A stretch of DNA of 64,000 bases from an uncultured Polaribacter sp. (GTDB taxonomy: Bacteria > Bacteroidota > Bacteroidia > Flavobacteriales > Flavobacteriaceae). Shown here piece by piece: positions 10,520 to 20,252 of this stretch. The notes beneath the pieces were generated by a model. That model had not been told where the DNA came from and ran no database searches. It saw nothing but the letters and a program-made list of their open reading frames with translations. The position numbers and the translations under genes were made by a program. The first letter of the stretch is position 1; the number at the start of each line of letters is the position of its first letter. The stretch is from contig NZ_CANMHM010000002.1 in NCBI RefSeq assembly GCF_947497695.1, forward strand, positions 62,001-126,000, written 5' to 3'.

Positions 10520-12436
10520 TTAACTTACAGTTATAGATAATTCTAACGTTTTACTATCTTCCTCAAAAAACACTTCTAATGGTAAAGCCTCCACACCTGG
10601 CACCATATTAAAAGTTCTTTTTCCTGAAATTTCTTTGGTTTTAATAGGTGCACTTGCTTTAATAGTTACCAAACCTTCTGGTTTTTGAATGGTGATTTCG
10701 TTTTCGCTAATATTAGTTACCACTTCACTAGAAGGAGAAACAATTGGCAAAACAAAAGCTGTTTGTGCTGTAATATCTTGTTTTGTAGTTACTTTAATTT
10801 CTGTTGCATTAGCAGTACATTTATACGCAATATCAAATGCAGCAGCAGTTTCTGTAACCACTTCTCTATTTACATTTTTTAATTTTGTATCTGCAATTAA
10901 TTCAATAATTCCGTTTTCATCTTTAGATGCAACTGTTGCTGGTAAATCGTATAAATTTGTGTACCAAACATCATCTCTAAAAACCTCTACTCTAGGTGTT
11001 AAACAAATATCTTTGTTGGGTTGTACTTGTTGATTATTTTTTTCTACCATAGCATATTCTGCCATACTTGCTGCACACAATAAACCAACTTTATTATGAT
11101 ATAAAACGCCTAAAGCACCACCTGAAGCCTGACGATAATCGTATTTATAATGGTATTCTGCATCGTAGGCACTTACAGTTCCTCGCCAATCTCCTCTTGC
11201 AAAAAGATATACATCTAAATCTTTAAAGTGTTTTACTCCATCTGCAGTGGTTCTTGGTAAATTTGTATTTGTATTAATTTCTGGTAAATGATCCCAATGA
11301 TCTAACAATGCTGCTAATGGTTTTGCGTGCGTAAATGTGTGGTGTACACAAGGTGGAATACCAGCCTCAATAAAACCAGGACCTCCGTGAATTAATCCAT
11401 CTGCTGTACAACGTTGTAATAATTCTGTATTTATTACTGCTGCTGTTCCAAATGCTGGATTGATGTTTGCCATCATTCCAAATGCAGGTTGACTACCATC
11501 ACAAGTTCTACTTCCCCAATAACTCCATTTGTACATTCTGTTTCCCCAACTGTTATCCCAAGCACCATCTGGCAGCATAAATTCTAAATGACTATTTAAA
11601 GATTTGGTTAAGATTTGTAACAATTCTTCATCATTTTCTTTAATAGCATACATTACCAAGCTATTTAAAGTTTCCTCTACATTGTAACCTAAATCTACTC
11701 CATGCAAACCTTTTTCACTTAATTTACTTGAGCTTTTCTTACATTCACCAAACAATAATCCTTCATTTTCTGTAAAATAAACTTTTACTTGAGAAGCTAA
11801 TTTTTTACTCTTTGCTTTAAAATCCTCTCTATTTACAACATTCCCAATTAAATTTAAACCATAAACTGCTGTTCCTGGGTAATTTATATTGGTAAAATCT
11901 ATTGTAAATTCTTTATAAATATAGTCGCCAGCTTTTTCTAAACGTTTTGTCCAAGCATTTCGTGTTTCTTCATCTAAAACATGTCCATGATAATGCAAAG
12001 CTTCAGCTAAGGCAATAGCTCCAAAAACACTAATTCCTTTCCAAGATTTTGGATTTTTTATAACAGTCCATGCTCCACTTTCTTGAGAGACATTATTTTC
12101 TGCCCACGTCATAACCAACTTAGCACCTTCTACGTATTTTTCATCGCCAGTTTTATCTGCCATATACAAAAATGGATAAACTGCATCCATACAACGTCCG
12201 TGAATATGCGAACAAGATGGGCAACCTAAAGCACCATGCACATCTAAATCTTCTGGTTTGTTAATTTGCACTTTTAACATACCATCGCTCCAATCTTTTA
12301 ACAAACCAGATATTAAGTTTTTAAATTCTAAGGAATGTTCTGGGTGTGTGGTGCAAGCATTTAAAATACCTGACATTGGCATTGATAATCCTAATCCTGC
12401 TATTGCAGAAAGCTGAAGGAAGTTACGTCTTTTCAT
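10520..12436 (-). CDS. Tat-secreted alpha/alpha-toroid enzyme, possible ulvan-oligosaccharide dehydratase or lyase
   Basis: A 638-residue protein with a twin-arginine signal (MKRRNFLQ) followed by a lipobox-like LNAC (Cys28), so a Tat-exported lipoprotein. The N-terminal ~400 residues look helical, with repeated Trp/Tyr-rich turns, and include a Cys/His-rich segment 'CPSCSHIHGRCMDA' near residues 75-90 and 'HHTFTHAKPLAALLDHW'. The C-terminal third is beta-rich, as in the toroid-plus-sandwich fold of heparinase-like lyases. The F. agariphila ulvan locus contains an oligosaccharide dehydratase (P29_PDnc); this is a candidate for that role from context and general architecture, but I cannot align the two. 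Alternatives are a lyase or another alpha/alpha-barrel hydrolase. It has its own activator-type promoter and is a single-gene unit. Confidence 0.6.
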   Translation of the reverse strand: MKRRNFLQLSAIAGLGLSMPMSGILNACTTHPEHSLEFKNLISGLLKDWSDGMLKVQINKPEDLDVHGALGCPSCSHIHGRCMDAVYPFLYMADKTGDEKYVEGAKLVMTWAENNVSQESGAWTVIKNPKSWKGISVFGAIALAEALHYHGHVLDEETRNAWTKRLEKAGDYIYKEFTIDFTNINYPGTAVYGLNLIGNVVNREDFKAKSKKLASQVKVYFTENEGLLFGECKKSSSKLSEKGLHGVDLGYNVEETLNSLVMYAIKENDEELLQILTKSLNSHLEFMLPDGAWDNSWGNRMYKWSYWGSRTCDGSQPAFGMMANINPAFGTAAVINTELLQRCTADGLIHGGPGFIEAGIPPCVHHTFTHAKPLAALLDHWDHLPEINTNTNLPRTTADGVKHFKDLDVYLFARGDWRGTVSAYDAEYHYKYDYRQASGGALGVLYHNKVGLLCAASMAEYAMVEKNNQQVQPNKDICLTPRVEVFRDDVWYTNLYDLPATVASKDENGIIELIADTKLKNVNREVVTETAAAFDIAYKCTANATEIKVTTKQDITAQTAFVLPIVSPSSEVVTNISENEITIQKPEGLVTIKASAPIKTKEISGKRTFNMVPGVEALPLEVFFEEDSKTLELSITVS

Positions 12437-12456
12437 TTTGGTTGTAATTTAAGTTT

Positions 12457-12501
12457 TAAACTTATAGAGATACTATTTAAAATCTGTCCTGTTTTGTCCT
12501 G
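12457..12501 (-). promoter_or_regulatory. Activator repeat plus -7 box, promoter of 10520-12436
   Basis: In gene sense: CAGGA-N5-CAGGA (12501-12487), 22 bases, then TAAGTTTA (12464-12457). It matches the other locus promoters in both the 10-base repeat period and the 22-base spacing, and ends ~20 bases before the start codon. Confidence 0.8.
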
Positions 12502-12514
12502 TTTAGTAGAAACA

Positions 12515-12545
12515 AAAAACCAGAAAATTTACGTTTCTGGTTTTT
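12515..12545 (-). terminator. Rho-independent terminator after the 12568 PL28 gene
   Basis: A 12-base perfect stem (AAAAACCAGAAA / TTTCTGGTTTTT) with a T-run on the minus strand follows the PL28 gene directly and ends 14 bases before the next promoter repeat. Confidence 0.8.
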
Positions 12546-12567
12546 AAAAATCAACTGTTACTCTTTT

Positions 12568-14112
12568 TTATTTAATCATTATTTTTTTATGATATACTTT
12601 ATTTTCTTTAGATATAACTTTTACCAAATACACACCCGAAGTAAATTTATCATCTGTATTTATATTGATAGCTCCTCCTTTAATTATTTTTGAAAAAACA
12701 GCTTTTCCTAAAACGTTATATATTTGTATATCAGCATAATCTAAATTATTTATTGCTATCGTAAACTGATTATTTGTTGGGTTTGGGTACAAATTAAGTG
12801 AAGATTGCTGAAATTCTTGATTGAAAAGATTTAACGACTTATCGATTAAAACAAGTTTCCATTTACTTCTAGGATCTGAATCAGAAACTTTAAGATGGGT
12901 TACATTTCCATTTACTTCATGATATAAAAATCTACTACTATTTGATTCAAATCTATAGGAATTATCAGATTCGTTATAATGTATTATCCAACTTTTATCA
13001 CTATCACTAACAGGAGGCTCAAACTCTGTACTTACAACAGCATAAGCTCCATCAATAAAATTAAGACCTGTACCCCTTAATACTCCAAAATTATTACTAT
13101 CAATATTATAAAAATTTCCTCTTTCTTCAAAAGACCAAAGACTATTAGCTCCTTCATCAGAATCAGTCATAATAACTGGTGTTGCAACTTCTCCTAAATG
13201 GTTTAAAAATTTTCCTGAAGCTACATTTTTTAAATTATATACTTTATCTGCTAACTCTAGGCCATCACTTTCTTCTCTTTCAGCTATTACTTCTTTTTTC
13301 TCGTAGGTTGTATTTGCCCATCTAATCTGAGCTCTACCTTCCCAAACTCTGTAGGCTCCATACCTAATACCAGATTGTATTCCTCTTTCTGGCTCTGGAA
13401 TATTCCAGTTAAAAACCTCACCTCCAATAACTGCATCTGCATAATGTATTTTTTTTGAAGAATCATTTGGATCTTCTCTAAAACCAACTTCGAGTTCAAT
13501 ATCTGTTGGGGTATTTTTTTTAATATTTTTTAAAAAAACCAATTCTCTTCTGCCTTCTCTATTCAAAATCTGTTCCTTAAACAAATCAAAAGAAAGTTGT
13601 ACTTCATTACCATTTTCATCGTTTCCATAAACAGGATAAGCTATAAATAAACAAATAGCAGGATCTGCAGAGCCACCTCCACCTGTATGCTTCCCTTTAG
13701 CTTGCATAATATAACTCCCTCCACGAAAACCTGAACCAACCTCTAGTATTCTTACTGTACCTGTAAATCTAGCAAAGCTACCGATTCCAGAAGTTTGAGA
13801 TCTATCTAAAGATCTTTCTATTCTAGGTTGCAAATTATCTTTATCGTTAGACCCAGCTGTAATGTTATAAATTCCCCAAACTGTGCCATCAATAGTGCTT
13901 TCTTTATAATTTGCATAGCAACTTCTATCATCAATAGCACCTACATTAATAGGATTTGGCAAATCGTCTGAAGTTCTGGTTTCATTTGCACCATCTTCAT
14001 TACAAGTTGTATAAGAACCTGTATCTTCATCTACTGCTATCTGGGCATTGAGAAGAAACGAAAAAAATGAAAAATATAAGAATAGTAAAATTTTTAGAGA
14101 ATTTCTTACCAT
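12568..14112 (-). CDS. PL28-type ulvan lyase with trefoil-like domain, T9SS-secreted
   Basis: A 514-residue secreted ulvan lyase. After a signal peptide, the PL28 domain spans about residues 27-275, with '[11 protein letters not shown]', 'LQPRIERSL', '[11 protein letters not shown]' and '[22 protein letters not shown]'. PL28 lyases (Nonlabens NLR48) have a jelly-roll fold and cut rhamnose-3-sulfate to uronate bonds by beta-elimination; from memory a Lys and a Tyr act as base and acid, and candidates occur in those last two motifs. Residues ~290-425 form a ricin/CBM13-like beta-trefoil candidate ('[12 protein letters not shown]', '[13 protein letters not shown]'). The last ~75 residues are a T9SS sorting domain ('[15 protein letters not shown]', '[10 protein letters not shown]'). 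It is the second gene of the operon beginning at 16661. Confidence 0.88.
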   Translation of the reverse strand: MVRNSLKILLFLYFSFFSFLLNAQIAVDEDTGSYTTCNEDGANETRTSDDLPNPINVGAIDDRSCYANYKESTIDGTVWGIYNITAGSNDKDNLQPRIERSLDRSQTSGIGSFARFTGTVRILEVGSGFRGGSYIMQAKGKHTGGGGSADPAICLFIAYPVYGNDENGNEVQLSFDLFKEQILNREGRRELVFLKNIKKNTPTDIELEVGFREDPNDSSKKIHYADAVIGGEVFNWNIPEPERGIQSGIRYGAYRVWEGRAQIRWANTTYEKKEVIAEREESDGLELADKVYNLKNVASGKFLNHLGEVATPVIMTDSDEGANSLWSFEERGNFYNIDSNNFGVLRGTGLNFIDGAYAVVSTEFEPPVSDSDKSWIIHYNESDNSYRFESNSSRFLYHEVNGNVTHLKVSDSDPRSKWKLVLIDKSLNLFNQEFQQSSLNLYPNPTNNQFTIAINNLDYADIQIYNVLGKAVFSKIIKGGAININTDDKFTSGVYLVKVISKENKVYHKKIMIK

Positions 14113-14225
14113 AGCAATCTTAATTTTTAATCTTATTTTTTATTTGATAAAAATACACAAAACCTTTAAAAACATCATCTTTAATAATACTGAATTCCTA
14201 TTGTTTTGATATAAAAAATGTAATT

Positions 14226-16661
14226 TTATTTTATAATCAACTTAGAATAAAACACTTTATTATTATCAGAAAAAGCCTTAACCAAATAAACACCTTTTCT
14301 AAAATTAGTATTATTAACTTTTATACTATTTTTTAATGAAGAGTTTTGGTAAATTCGTTTTCCTAAAATATTATAAATTGTTATTGATGCATTATCAATA
14401 TTATTAAGCTGGATTTTAAAACTATCACTCGCTGGATTCGGATAAATTTTTATTGATGACTGATCATCAATATTAACATCATCAAGACTTAATGTTGTTG
14501 TAGATTCTGCAAACCATTTACTTCTGTCGTCTGTATTTGATGAGTGTGTTACTGTATTGTCAACCATATGATACAAATATCTAGCACTAGTTCTTGTACC
14601 AAAACTATAGCTCCCATCTTCGTTTGCAATTACTGTCCAAATTTTATCTACATTAGTGTTTGGTGCTCCAAAAGAAGTGCTTACCAATTCAGGATTAGAA
14701 GAACCTCCTTTAAATCTTATCGTTCCTTTCACCTCACTATCTATATTATAATAATCAAACCCTGAGACTCCTGCTTTAACAAGCTGCCATTCTTTATCTG
14801 AACCTTCACCTGTATTGCTAGCAATAATAGAAGAGCCTGAAGATGTTAAGTATTTACCAGTTACTTTATTTTTAAGTCGATAAATATCCCCTGATAAATC
14901 ATTTGCATCACGTGTAAACACTTCAATATTAATTTCTTGTGATGAAACTGATTCATTATTTTCATCATAAGCAATTGCTTGTATGGTATATGTTCCTTCT
15001 ATTTCTGGAGTGTAATTTATGGTATAAGGACTTGTAGTATCTTCTTCAAAAACTTGGTTATTTATAATGAATTCTACCTTAGAAACGCTACCATTATCAT
15101 TAAAAGCTTCAGCTGAAATTTCTAATGATTTATCTGCTTCATAACGTTCATTATTTATAGGAGATATCAATGAAACTTGAAAAGGACTATCATCTATACC
15201 CAAGTCTATAATGTGTAAGTATAAAGGTCTTTGATCTCCTGTAGATTGTTCCATCATATAATAATAAAGCTTACCATTACTTACATAAGCTCTACCATGA
15301 CTAAATTGTTTTCCTGAAGTTGCTTCATAAACTTTTCTAAAGTTATTCGTACCTCCCAAAGACTGTTCTATATAAATTCTTCCTGAATTTAATCTAATCA
15401 TATAAATATTGTTTCCAGAGGTAAATAAACGATTCCCTCCTATAAAATCTGTAGAAGTAGTAAATTCTGTATCTCCAGCCTTTTTAAAAGTATGTACATT
15501 TTTGGTAATATTATTTTCATCATCTCTAACTCTACCTATAATATGTACATCTCCTCTTTCTGTAATTGTCCAGTCAAAATTACCAACCATATATACTTGA
15601 TTTTTTTGTGTAGTTGTAACCAAATCTCCTGGTTCGTAAACCAATATTTTATCTGCATTACGCAGAGGTATTGTAAAACTTTCTTCTTTATAGTTTTTCC
15701 ATCCAGTTTGTCCACTCTGATCGTCAGAATAAGCAAAATAAAACCCATTTTGATACAAGTATCTATCATTGGTATTTTGCGACCTTTTCTGAAAACCAAT
15801 ACCTATTTTTCCTCCAACAAATTGCAATCTACCATACATTCCCCAATTATAAGGTTCACCAAAGTTTTTAGCATTTCTATCTGCGAACTTCACAAAATCT
15901 GACCAAGTTGAGGTATTTGCATCATATTTAGCAAAATGATACCCTCCATTAGGGCTTGATCCTTTTCTCATCGAAAAAAACAAATCTCCTTGAGCATTTA
16001 AAAAAAACTGAGGATATGTAAATTCTGAAAAAGCGTTATAATCTATAGCTCCATTTAAACTTAAATGTGTGTAATCTCCTGCACCACTATCTTCTACAAA
16101 TTGGTCTAATGTAAACTCTTCGTCGGGTAGATCTGCAACATTTTTTTTAGAATATGAGTATCTAAAATAGTCATTTGCTAAACTACCATTTGTTGGTCTT
16201 GTTCTTGTGTATGCATGCATATCAAAAAGTAAATGTATGGTGCCATCTAAAGGGCTAACCCCTATACCAATTGTATTGTGAGATTCTCCTATATACCATA
16301 CATTTCTAAAACCTGTATGCTTATGTGGAAACTCGATTGTTTTTTGAGTTTCTGTTTCTGTATTATAACGTGTCAACATCATATTACGATTTTCTTTACC
16401 ACCTTTGTACCAAGTCATAAATACATAATGCTTGTAAGTAAATATACAATCGCCATGAGCAGATATTTGAGGTCCAAAAGCATAATCGTATCCTGTAGTT
16501 GAGTTTGGTGCAGTATCTGAAGAAACTTTTTTACCATCAAAATGTAAAGCGATATCGGTTATTTTAACTTCCTTTTCAAAAACCACTTGTGCTTTTGCTG
16601 AAAAATTAAAAAACAAAACAAGTAAAATACTACTTAAAAATACACGCTGATTACTATTCAT
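14226..16661 (-). CDS. Beta-propeller ulvan lyase (PL24/PL25 type) with Ig and trefoil-like domains, T9SS-secreted
   Basis: An 811-residue secreted lyase. A signal peptide (to ~24) precedes a seven-bladed BNR-like propeller (~30-490) with 'SAHGDCIFTYKHYVFMTWYKGG' (split), 'GESHNT' and 'DMHAY'. Predicted active-site residues by analogy with PL25 are His128, His149, Tyr216 and Arg232; the Tyr-to-Arg distance of 16 matches PL25 and is kept in all five propeller proteins here. Then come an Ig-like domain (~495-590), a trefoil-like domain (~597-725) and a T9SS sorting domain ('KIYPNPASDSFKIQL'). The reaction by family is beta-elimination at glucuronate next to rhamnose-3-sulfate. First gene of a two-gene operon with the PL28 at 12568. 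Confidence 0.87.
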   Translation of the reverse strand: MNSNQRVFLSSILLVLFFNFSAKAQVVFEKEVKITDIALHFDGKKVSSDTAPNSTTGYDYAFGPQISAHGDCIFTYKHYVFMTWYKGGKENRNMMLTRYNTETETQKTIEFPHKHTGFRNVWYIGESHNTIGIGVSPLDGTIHLLFDMHAYTRTRPTNGSLANDYFRYSYSKKNVADLPDEEFTLDQFVEDSGAGDYTHLSLNGAIDYNAFSEFTYPQFFLNAQGDLFFSMRKGSSPNGGYHFAKYDANTSTWSDFVKFADRNAKNFGEPYNWGMYGRLQFVGGKIGIGFQKRSQNTNDRYLYQNGFYFAYSDDQSGQTGWKNYKEESFTIPLRNADKILVYEPGDLVTTTQKNQVYMVGNFDWTITERGDVHIIGRVRDDENNITKNVHTFKKAGDTEFTTSTDFIGGNRLFTSGNNIYMIRLNSGRIYIEQSLGGTNNFRKVYEATSGKQFSHGRAYVSNGKLYYYMMEQSTGDQRPLYLHIIDLGIDDSPFQVSLISPINNERYEADKSLEISAEAFNDNGSVSKVEFIINNQVFEEDTTSPYTINYTPEIEGTYTIQAIAYDENNESVSSQEINIEVFTRDANDLSGDIYRLKNKVTGKYLTSSGSSIIASNTGEGSDKEWQLVKAGVSGFDYYNIDSEVKGTIRFKGGSSNPELVSTSFGAPNTNVDKIWTVIANEDGSYSFGTRTSARYLYHMVDNTVTHSSNTDDRSKWFAESTTTLSLDDVNIDDQSSIKIYPNPASDSFKIQLNNIDNASITIYNILGKRIYQNSSLKNSIKVNNTNFRKGVYLVKAFSDNNKVFYSKLIIK

Positions 16662-16741
16662 AATTGATTTTTTGTTGTGTAATTATTCAAAAAAACTTTT
16701 AATTTAAATTTAAATTTAAAACACATTAAATTAACAAGTTA

Positions 16742-16786
16742 GCAAGCTAATAGATTTCTAATCTTGATGCATCCTTAGGTGTCCTG
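16742..16786 (-). promoter_or_regulatory. Activator repeat plus -7 box, promoter of 14226-16661
   Basis: Gene sense: CAGGA-N5-AAGGA, 22 bases, TAGCTTGC. The proximal half-site and -7 box each deviate from the consensus, but period and spacing are exact. It suggests a 5' leader of ~75 bases. Confidence 0.65.
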
Positions 16787-16816
16787 AAATGATAAATTCT
16801 TATTATCCAAAGTATT

Positions 16817-16850
16817 AAAAAAAGCCAATAACTATTATATTGACTTTTTT
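16817..16850 (-). terminator. Terminator after the 16935 lyase gene
   Basis: A 13-base stem with one mismatch (AAAAAAGCCAATA / TATTGACTTTTTT) flanked by A/T-runs, downstream of the last gene of the operon that starts at 25200. Confidence 0.55.
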
Positions 16851-16934
16851 CTAAATTTTAAAAAGAAACTAGCCTAAAACCTCATCAGGTTAACGTTGAG
16901 GAATTAGTTAGTAGGGAATTTCAAGAAATTAATC

Positions 16935-19900
16935 TTATTTAATAATTAATTTTGAATGAACTATTTTATAATCATTAGAAATTACTTTTACAATATATAA
17001 TCCTGAAACAAACCGTGTGTTATTTTTAATATTTAAAGTACCATTTAATGTTTCTCCTTTATAAATCGTTTTCCCTAAAGTATTATAAATCATTACTTTT
17101 GCATTTGAAATATTACCTAATGTAATTGTAAATGCATCTTTTGCAGGATTTGGAAATATTTTGATTGAAGGTTCAATTAATTTCTCATTAGACACACTTA
17201 ATGGTTGACTTGTTGCCAAAACTTGCCATATACTTCTGGCATCTGTATCTTCAACTGCAGTTGTAATTACACTTCCATTTTCATCATGATATAAAAAACG
17301 ACCAGTAGTACCTGCTTCAAATCGATAAGTATTATCAGTTTCATTATAATGTGATGTCCATACTTTATCTGAATCTGTTGCAGCTGAAGGTTTTGTAGTA
17401 CTTACTACCAAAAAGGGACCTGCACCAAAACCAGCTCCTGTAGCTCTTAAAATACCACTACTCATATTATCTATATTCACGAAGTTTGTGTTTGGAACTG
17501 CAACTATTTCCCACTGTCTAGAATTATTTCCTATTGCATCATGCATAATAACAGGTTGGGCAGCAGCAGAACCTTCTCCTAAAAACTTTTCTGTAGCTAC
17601 ATTTCTAAACCAAAAAACATCATCTGATCCTTCGTTTCCACCTCCACTGGTTGCATCACCAATAATCATGCGATCTAAATTAAAGCCACCAACTTCACCT
17701 ACAACTTTAATTTTTTGTACTCCTTTTTGGAGTGTAATTGTTGTTTTGGTAGATAAAAACCTTGTTAGATTTGGGGTTTTATTCAATGTCACAGATTTCA
17801 ACTGAGTAGTACCCTTCATTATTTTTAGCTTTTTCCCTGTTACAGGAGTGGCAGCAAAAACTTCTAAAGGATATTCGCCATCTTCTGGAACATCAATCGT
17901 ATATTCTGCAAAATCATTTACTTCCCAAGAATTTAAATAAAAGACAGAATTACTCCAACGTGTTACATTTACCCCACTTTTAGAAGTGTAATGTTCTGCT
18001 TCTATTTCTGTTGGAATTTGATGTGTTTTTGGCTTAACTGTAATTGTTTTTGATTCTTGAGCAGCTGTAAAATAATCATTACCTGTATCTGAAACTGTTA
18101 CTGTTGCTGTACCTGCACCTAAAGCATGTCTTACGCGATTGCTCCAAACAATTACCACTTGATTATTAGGTGCTACAAATCTAAGTTTAGCATCTGGATT
18201 ATTACTGGTAGCCACCAAACTAAAAGCTGGGTCACCAGAAGTTATTTCTGGAATATTTTGAAAACTTATTACCTGTTCTCGTTTTGGTACTGTTAGCTCA
18301 TAACCAACTATTGGAGCTGCATTATAAGTATTGTCTCCAGATTGTAATGCATTAATTGTTGTTTTTCCAGCTCGTTTTACTTGCAACTTACCATCAACTA
18401 TAATTGCAACATCTGTATCTGTACTCTCGTAAACAATTGGCAACCCTGAACTTGCAGTTGCGTTTAAAGTTTCATCAGCACTTCCCCAAACGTGATTAGT
18501 AGCAATTAAACTAAAGTTAATTGTTTGATTGGATTTTGAAGTATTAGAATTTACAACTAAAGTTTGTGAGACATCTGAAGCATTATCAAAAGTACCATCT
18601 CCATTTTGGCTTGCAATAATTTCACAAGAACCAACTCCCATAATTTTAACTTTATTGCCTTCTACAATTCTTGCAATATTTGTGTTTGATGATTGGTATG
18701 AAACTGGTAAGTTTGAACTTGATTTTGCAGTTAATTCAAAATTAGCATCTCCTTCTGTTTTATCAACCAAAGCATTAAAATTGATGGTTTGTGGTGTATA
18801 TTCTTCTTTTTCTAATTGAAAAACAAAACAATGAACAGGCACTTCGTCACTATTTTTCACTTCACTAAATACCATGGCAATTACACCATCATTCATTATT
18901 GTAATACTTTTTTTAACACTTAACCCGATGCTCTTTCTAAAATCTTCACGCCAATCGTAAGTACCTGCCAAAGCACTAGTTACTATAAAATTACCTCCAG
19001 AAACACTAAACTTATACATACGTTTTCCGTAAAATATTCCTAAAGTTCCTTTATTTCTATCTTCTTTAAATTCAGTTTCGCCATCTTTTTTAAGGTAATT
19101 ATAAGCATCAGTTCCTTTTGGTTTTTGATACATATAAATATCATTTTTAGGAGAAATAGCTACTTGTGGACCTCCTGCCCAACCTGCATTGTCTGGAACA
19201 CTTCTTGGATCTGCAATTAAAAATGGAGCATGATCTATAATTGGTAAGTCATAACTTCTACCATCTACTGTAGTTGCTTTGTCATTCATTCTTTCACCTA
19301 GTTCCATTAAATACACACCTTCTCCTAGTATTGTTGGAGATTCTGCCCATCTAGGTGAGTATGAATAATAAAATTTACCATTCATAAAATGTGCTGTTCC
19401 ATAAGCAAAGTGTCTTTCTCCTTGAGAAACTTCTGCACCTCTACCTCTAATAATTGTGGTTTCTTCAGACCAAGTATCTCCATTATAATAAGTCATAATA
19501 ATATCTCCTCCTACAGCAGAGCCTAATCTTCTTTCAAAATACATTTCACCATTATCATTATTAAATAAATCTGGATAGGTAACACTTGTTACTTTTTTAC
19601 CTGGAATTAAATAATCTTGTTGAGGTAAAAAGTTTGCTGCTGTAAAATCGCTATCAGATCCAAAAGCAATGTTTTTTTTAGATTTTATATAGTTTAAATC
19701 TTCATTATGATGATCAAACATTAAATGTACAGTACCATCTATTGGAGAAATACCTACATTTGTTGTTAAATGTGTATCTCCTTTACCACCAACTAAACTC
19801 AATTTTGCTGGCAGTTCTACATGAACCCAATCTCCTTCTCCTATTTTTTTTCTTGAAACCATTAAAGCACGATCAGCCCATCCTCCTCTATACCAAGTAA

Positions 19901-20138
19901 AAAACACAAAACCATTAGATACTTTCATGCAATTACCATGTGGGTTTATACTTGCCCCATAATGATAAGGTTTAGCATCATCTGCTTTCCAAAAATAAAA
20001 TGCTTCGTCAGTAATTTTTGAATTTTCTAAAAAAGTTACTTGTCCAGATACTTTTTGTGAAAAAAAATTACCCACTATAAATAGCATTACTATTAATCTG
20101 TAGTTTTTAATAAAACCTATTTGTACTTGTGGTATCAT
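16935..20138 (-). CDS. Divergent propeller lyase-like protein with Ig repeats, CBM6-like and trefoil-like domains, T9SS-secreted
   Basis: A 1067-residue modular secreted protein. The N-terminal ~430 residues are a BNR-type propeller related to PL24/PL25 but divergent: 'GASINPHGNCMKVSNGFVF' replaces the usual HGDC, 'GDTHLT' replaces 'SHNT', and 'DHHNED' replaces 'DMHAY'; the TYP...R pair at 16-residue spacing is kept ('VTYPDLF' to 'RRLG'). Three Ig-like repeats (~445-715, 'QTINF' or 'QVISF' starts) follow, then a CBM6-like domain beginning 'IPTEIEAEHYTSKSG', a trefoil-like domain (~855-985) and a T9SS sorting domain. Last gene of the 25200-16935 operon. A lyase on a differently substituted ulvan segment is my inference; a non-lyase binding role is possible. 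Confidence 0.75.
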   Translation of the reverse strand: MIPQVQIGFIKNYRLIVMLFIVGNFFSQKVSGQVTFLENSKITDEAFYFWKADDAKPYHYGASINPHGNCMKVSNGFVFFTWYRGGWADRALMVSRKKIGEGDWVHVELPAKLSLVGGKGDTHLTTNVGISPIDGTVHLMFDHHNEDLNYIKSKKNIAFGSDSDFTAANFLPQQDYLIPGKKVTSVTYPDLFNNDNGEMYFERRLGSAVGGDIIMTYYNGDTWSEETTIIRGRGAEVSQGERHFAYGTAHFMNGKFYYSYSPRWAESPTILGEGVYLMELGERMNDKATTVDGRSYDLPIIDHAPFLIADPRSVPDNAGWAGGPQVAISPKNDIYMYQKPKGTDAYNYLKKDGETEFKEDRNKGTLGIFYGKRMYKFSVSGGNFIVTSALAGTYDWREDFRKSIGLSVKKSITIMNDGVIAMVFSEVKNSDEVPVHCFVFQLEKEEYTPQTINFNALVDKTEGDANFELTAKSSSNLPVSYQSSNTNIARIVEGNKVKIMGVGSCEIIASQNGDGTFDNASDVSQTLVVNSNTSKSNQTINFSLIATNHVWGSADETLNATASSGLPIVYESTDTDVAIIVDGKLQVKRAGKTTINALQSGDNTYNAAPIVGYELTVPKREQVISFQNIPEITSGDPAFSLVATSNNPDAKLRFVAPNNQVVIVWSNRVRHALGAGTATVTVSDTGNDYFTAAQESKTITVKPKTHQIPTEIEAEHYTSKSGVNVTRWSNSVFYLNSWEVNDFAEYTIDVPEDGEYPLEVFAATPVTGKKLKIMKGTTQLKSVTLNKTPNLTRFLSTKTTITLQKGVQKIKVVGEVGGFNLDRMIIGDATSGGGNEGSDDVFWFRNVATEKFLGEGSAAAQPVIMHDAIGNNSRQWEIVAVPNTNFVNIDNMSSGILRATGAGFGAGPFLVVSTTKPSAATDSDKVWTSHYNETDNTYRFEAGTTGRFLYHDENGSVITTAVEDTDARSIWQVLATSQPLSVSNEKLIEPSIKIFPNPAKDAFTITLGNISNAKVMIYNTLGKTIYKGETLNGTLNIKNNTRFVSGLYIVKVISNDYKIVHSKLIIK

Positions 20139-20252
20139 AAATTAAAAGGTATTTAATTTTTATCTTTTTAAAATTTGTGACTATCAATTTGTATAAATAG
20201 ACAAAATATTAAGCTAGATTTATACAGTTTTTTATTTGCACTTAAAATACTA

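Noticed and set aside
15492..15902. 136-codon plus-strand frame and similar long antisense frames at 10689 and 56037
   Set aside because: They lie antisense inside clearly real genes, with low-complexity Ile/Ser/Cys-rich translations: shadows.
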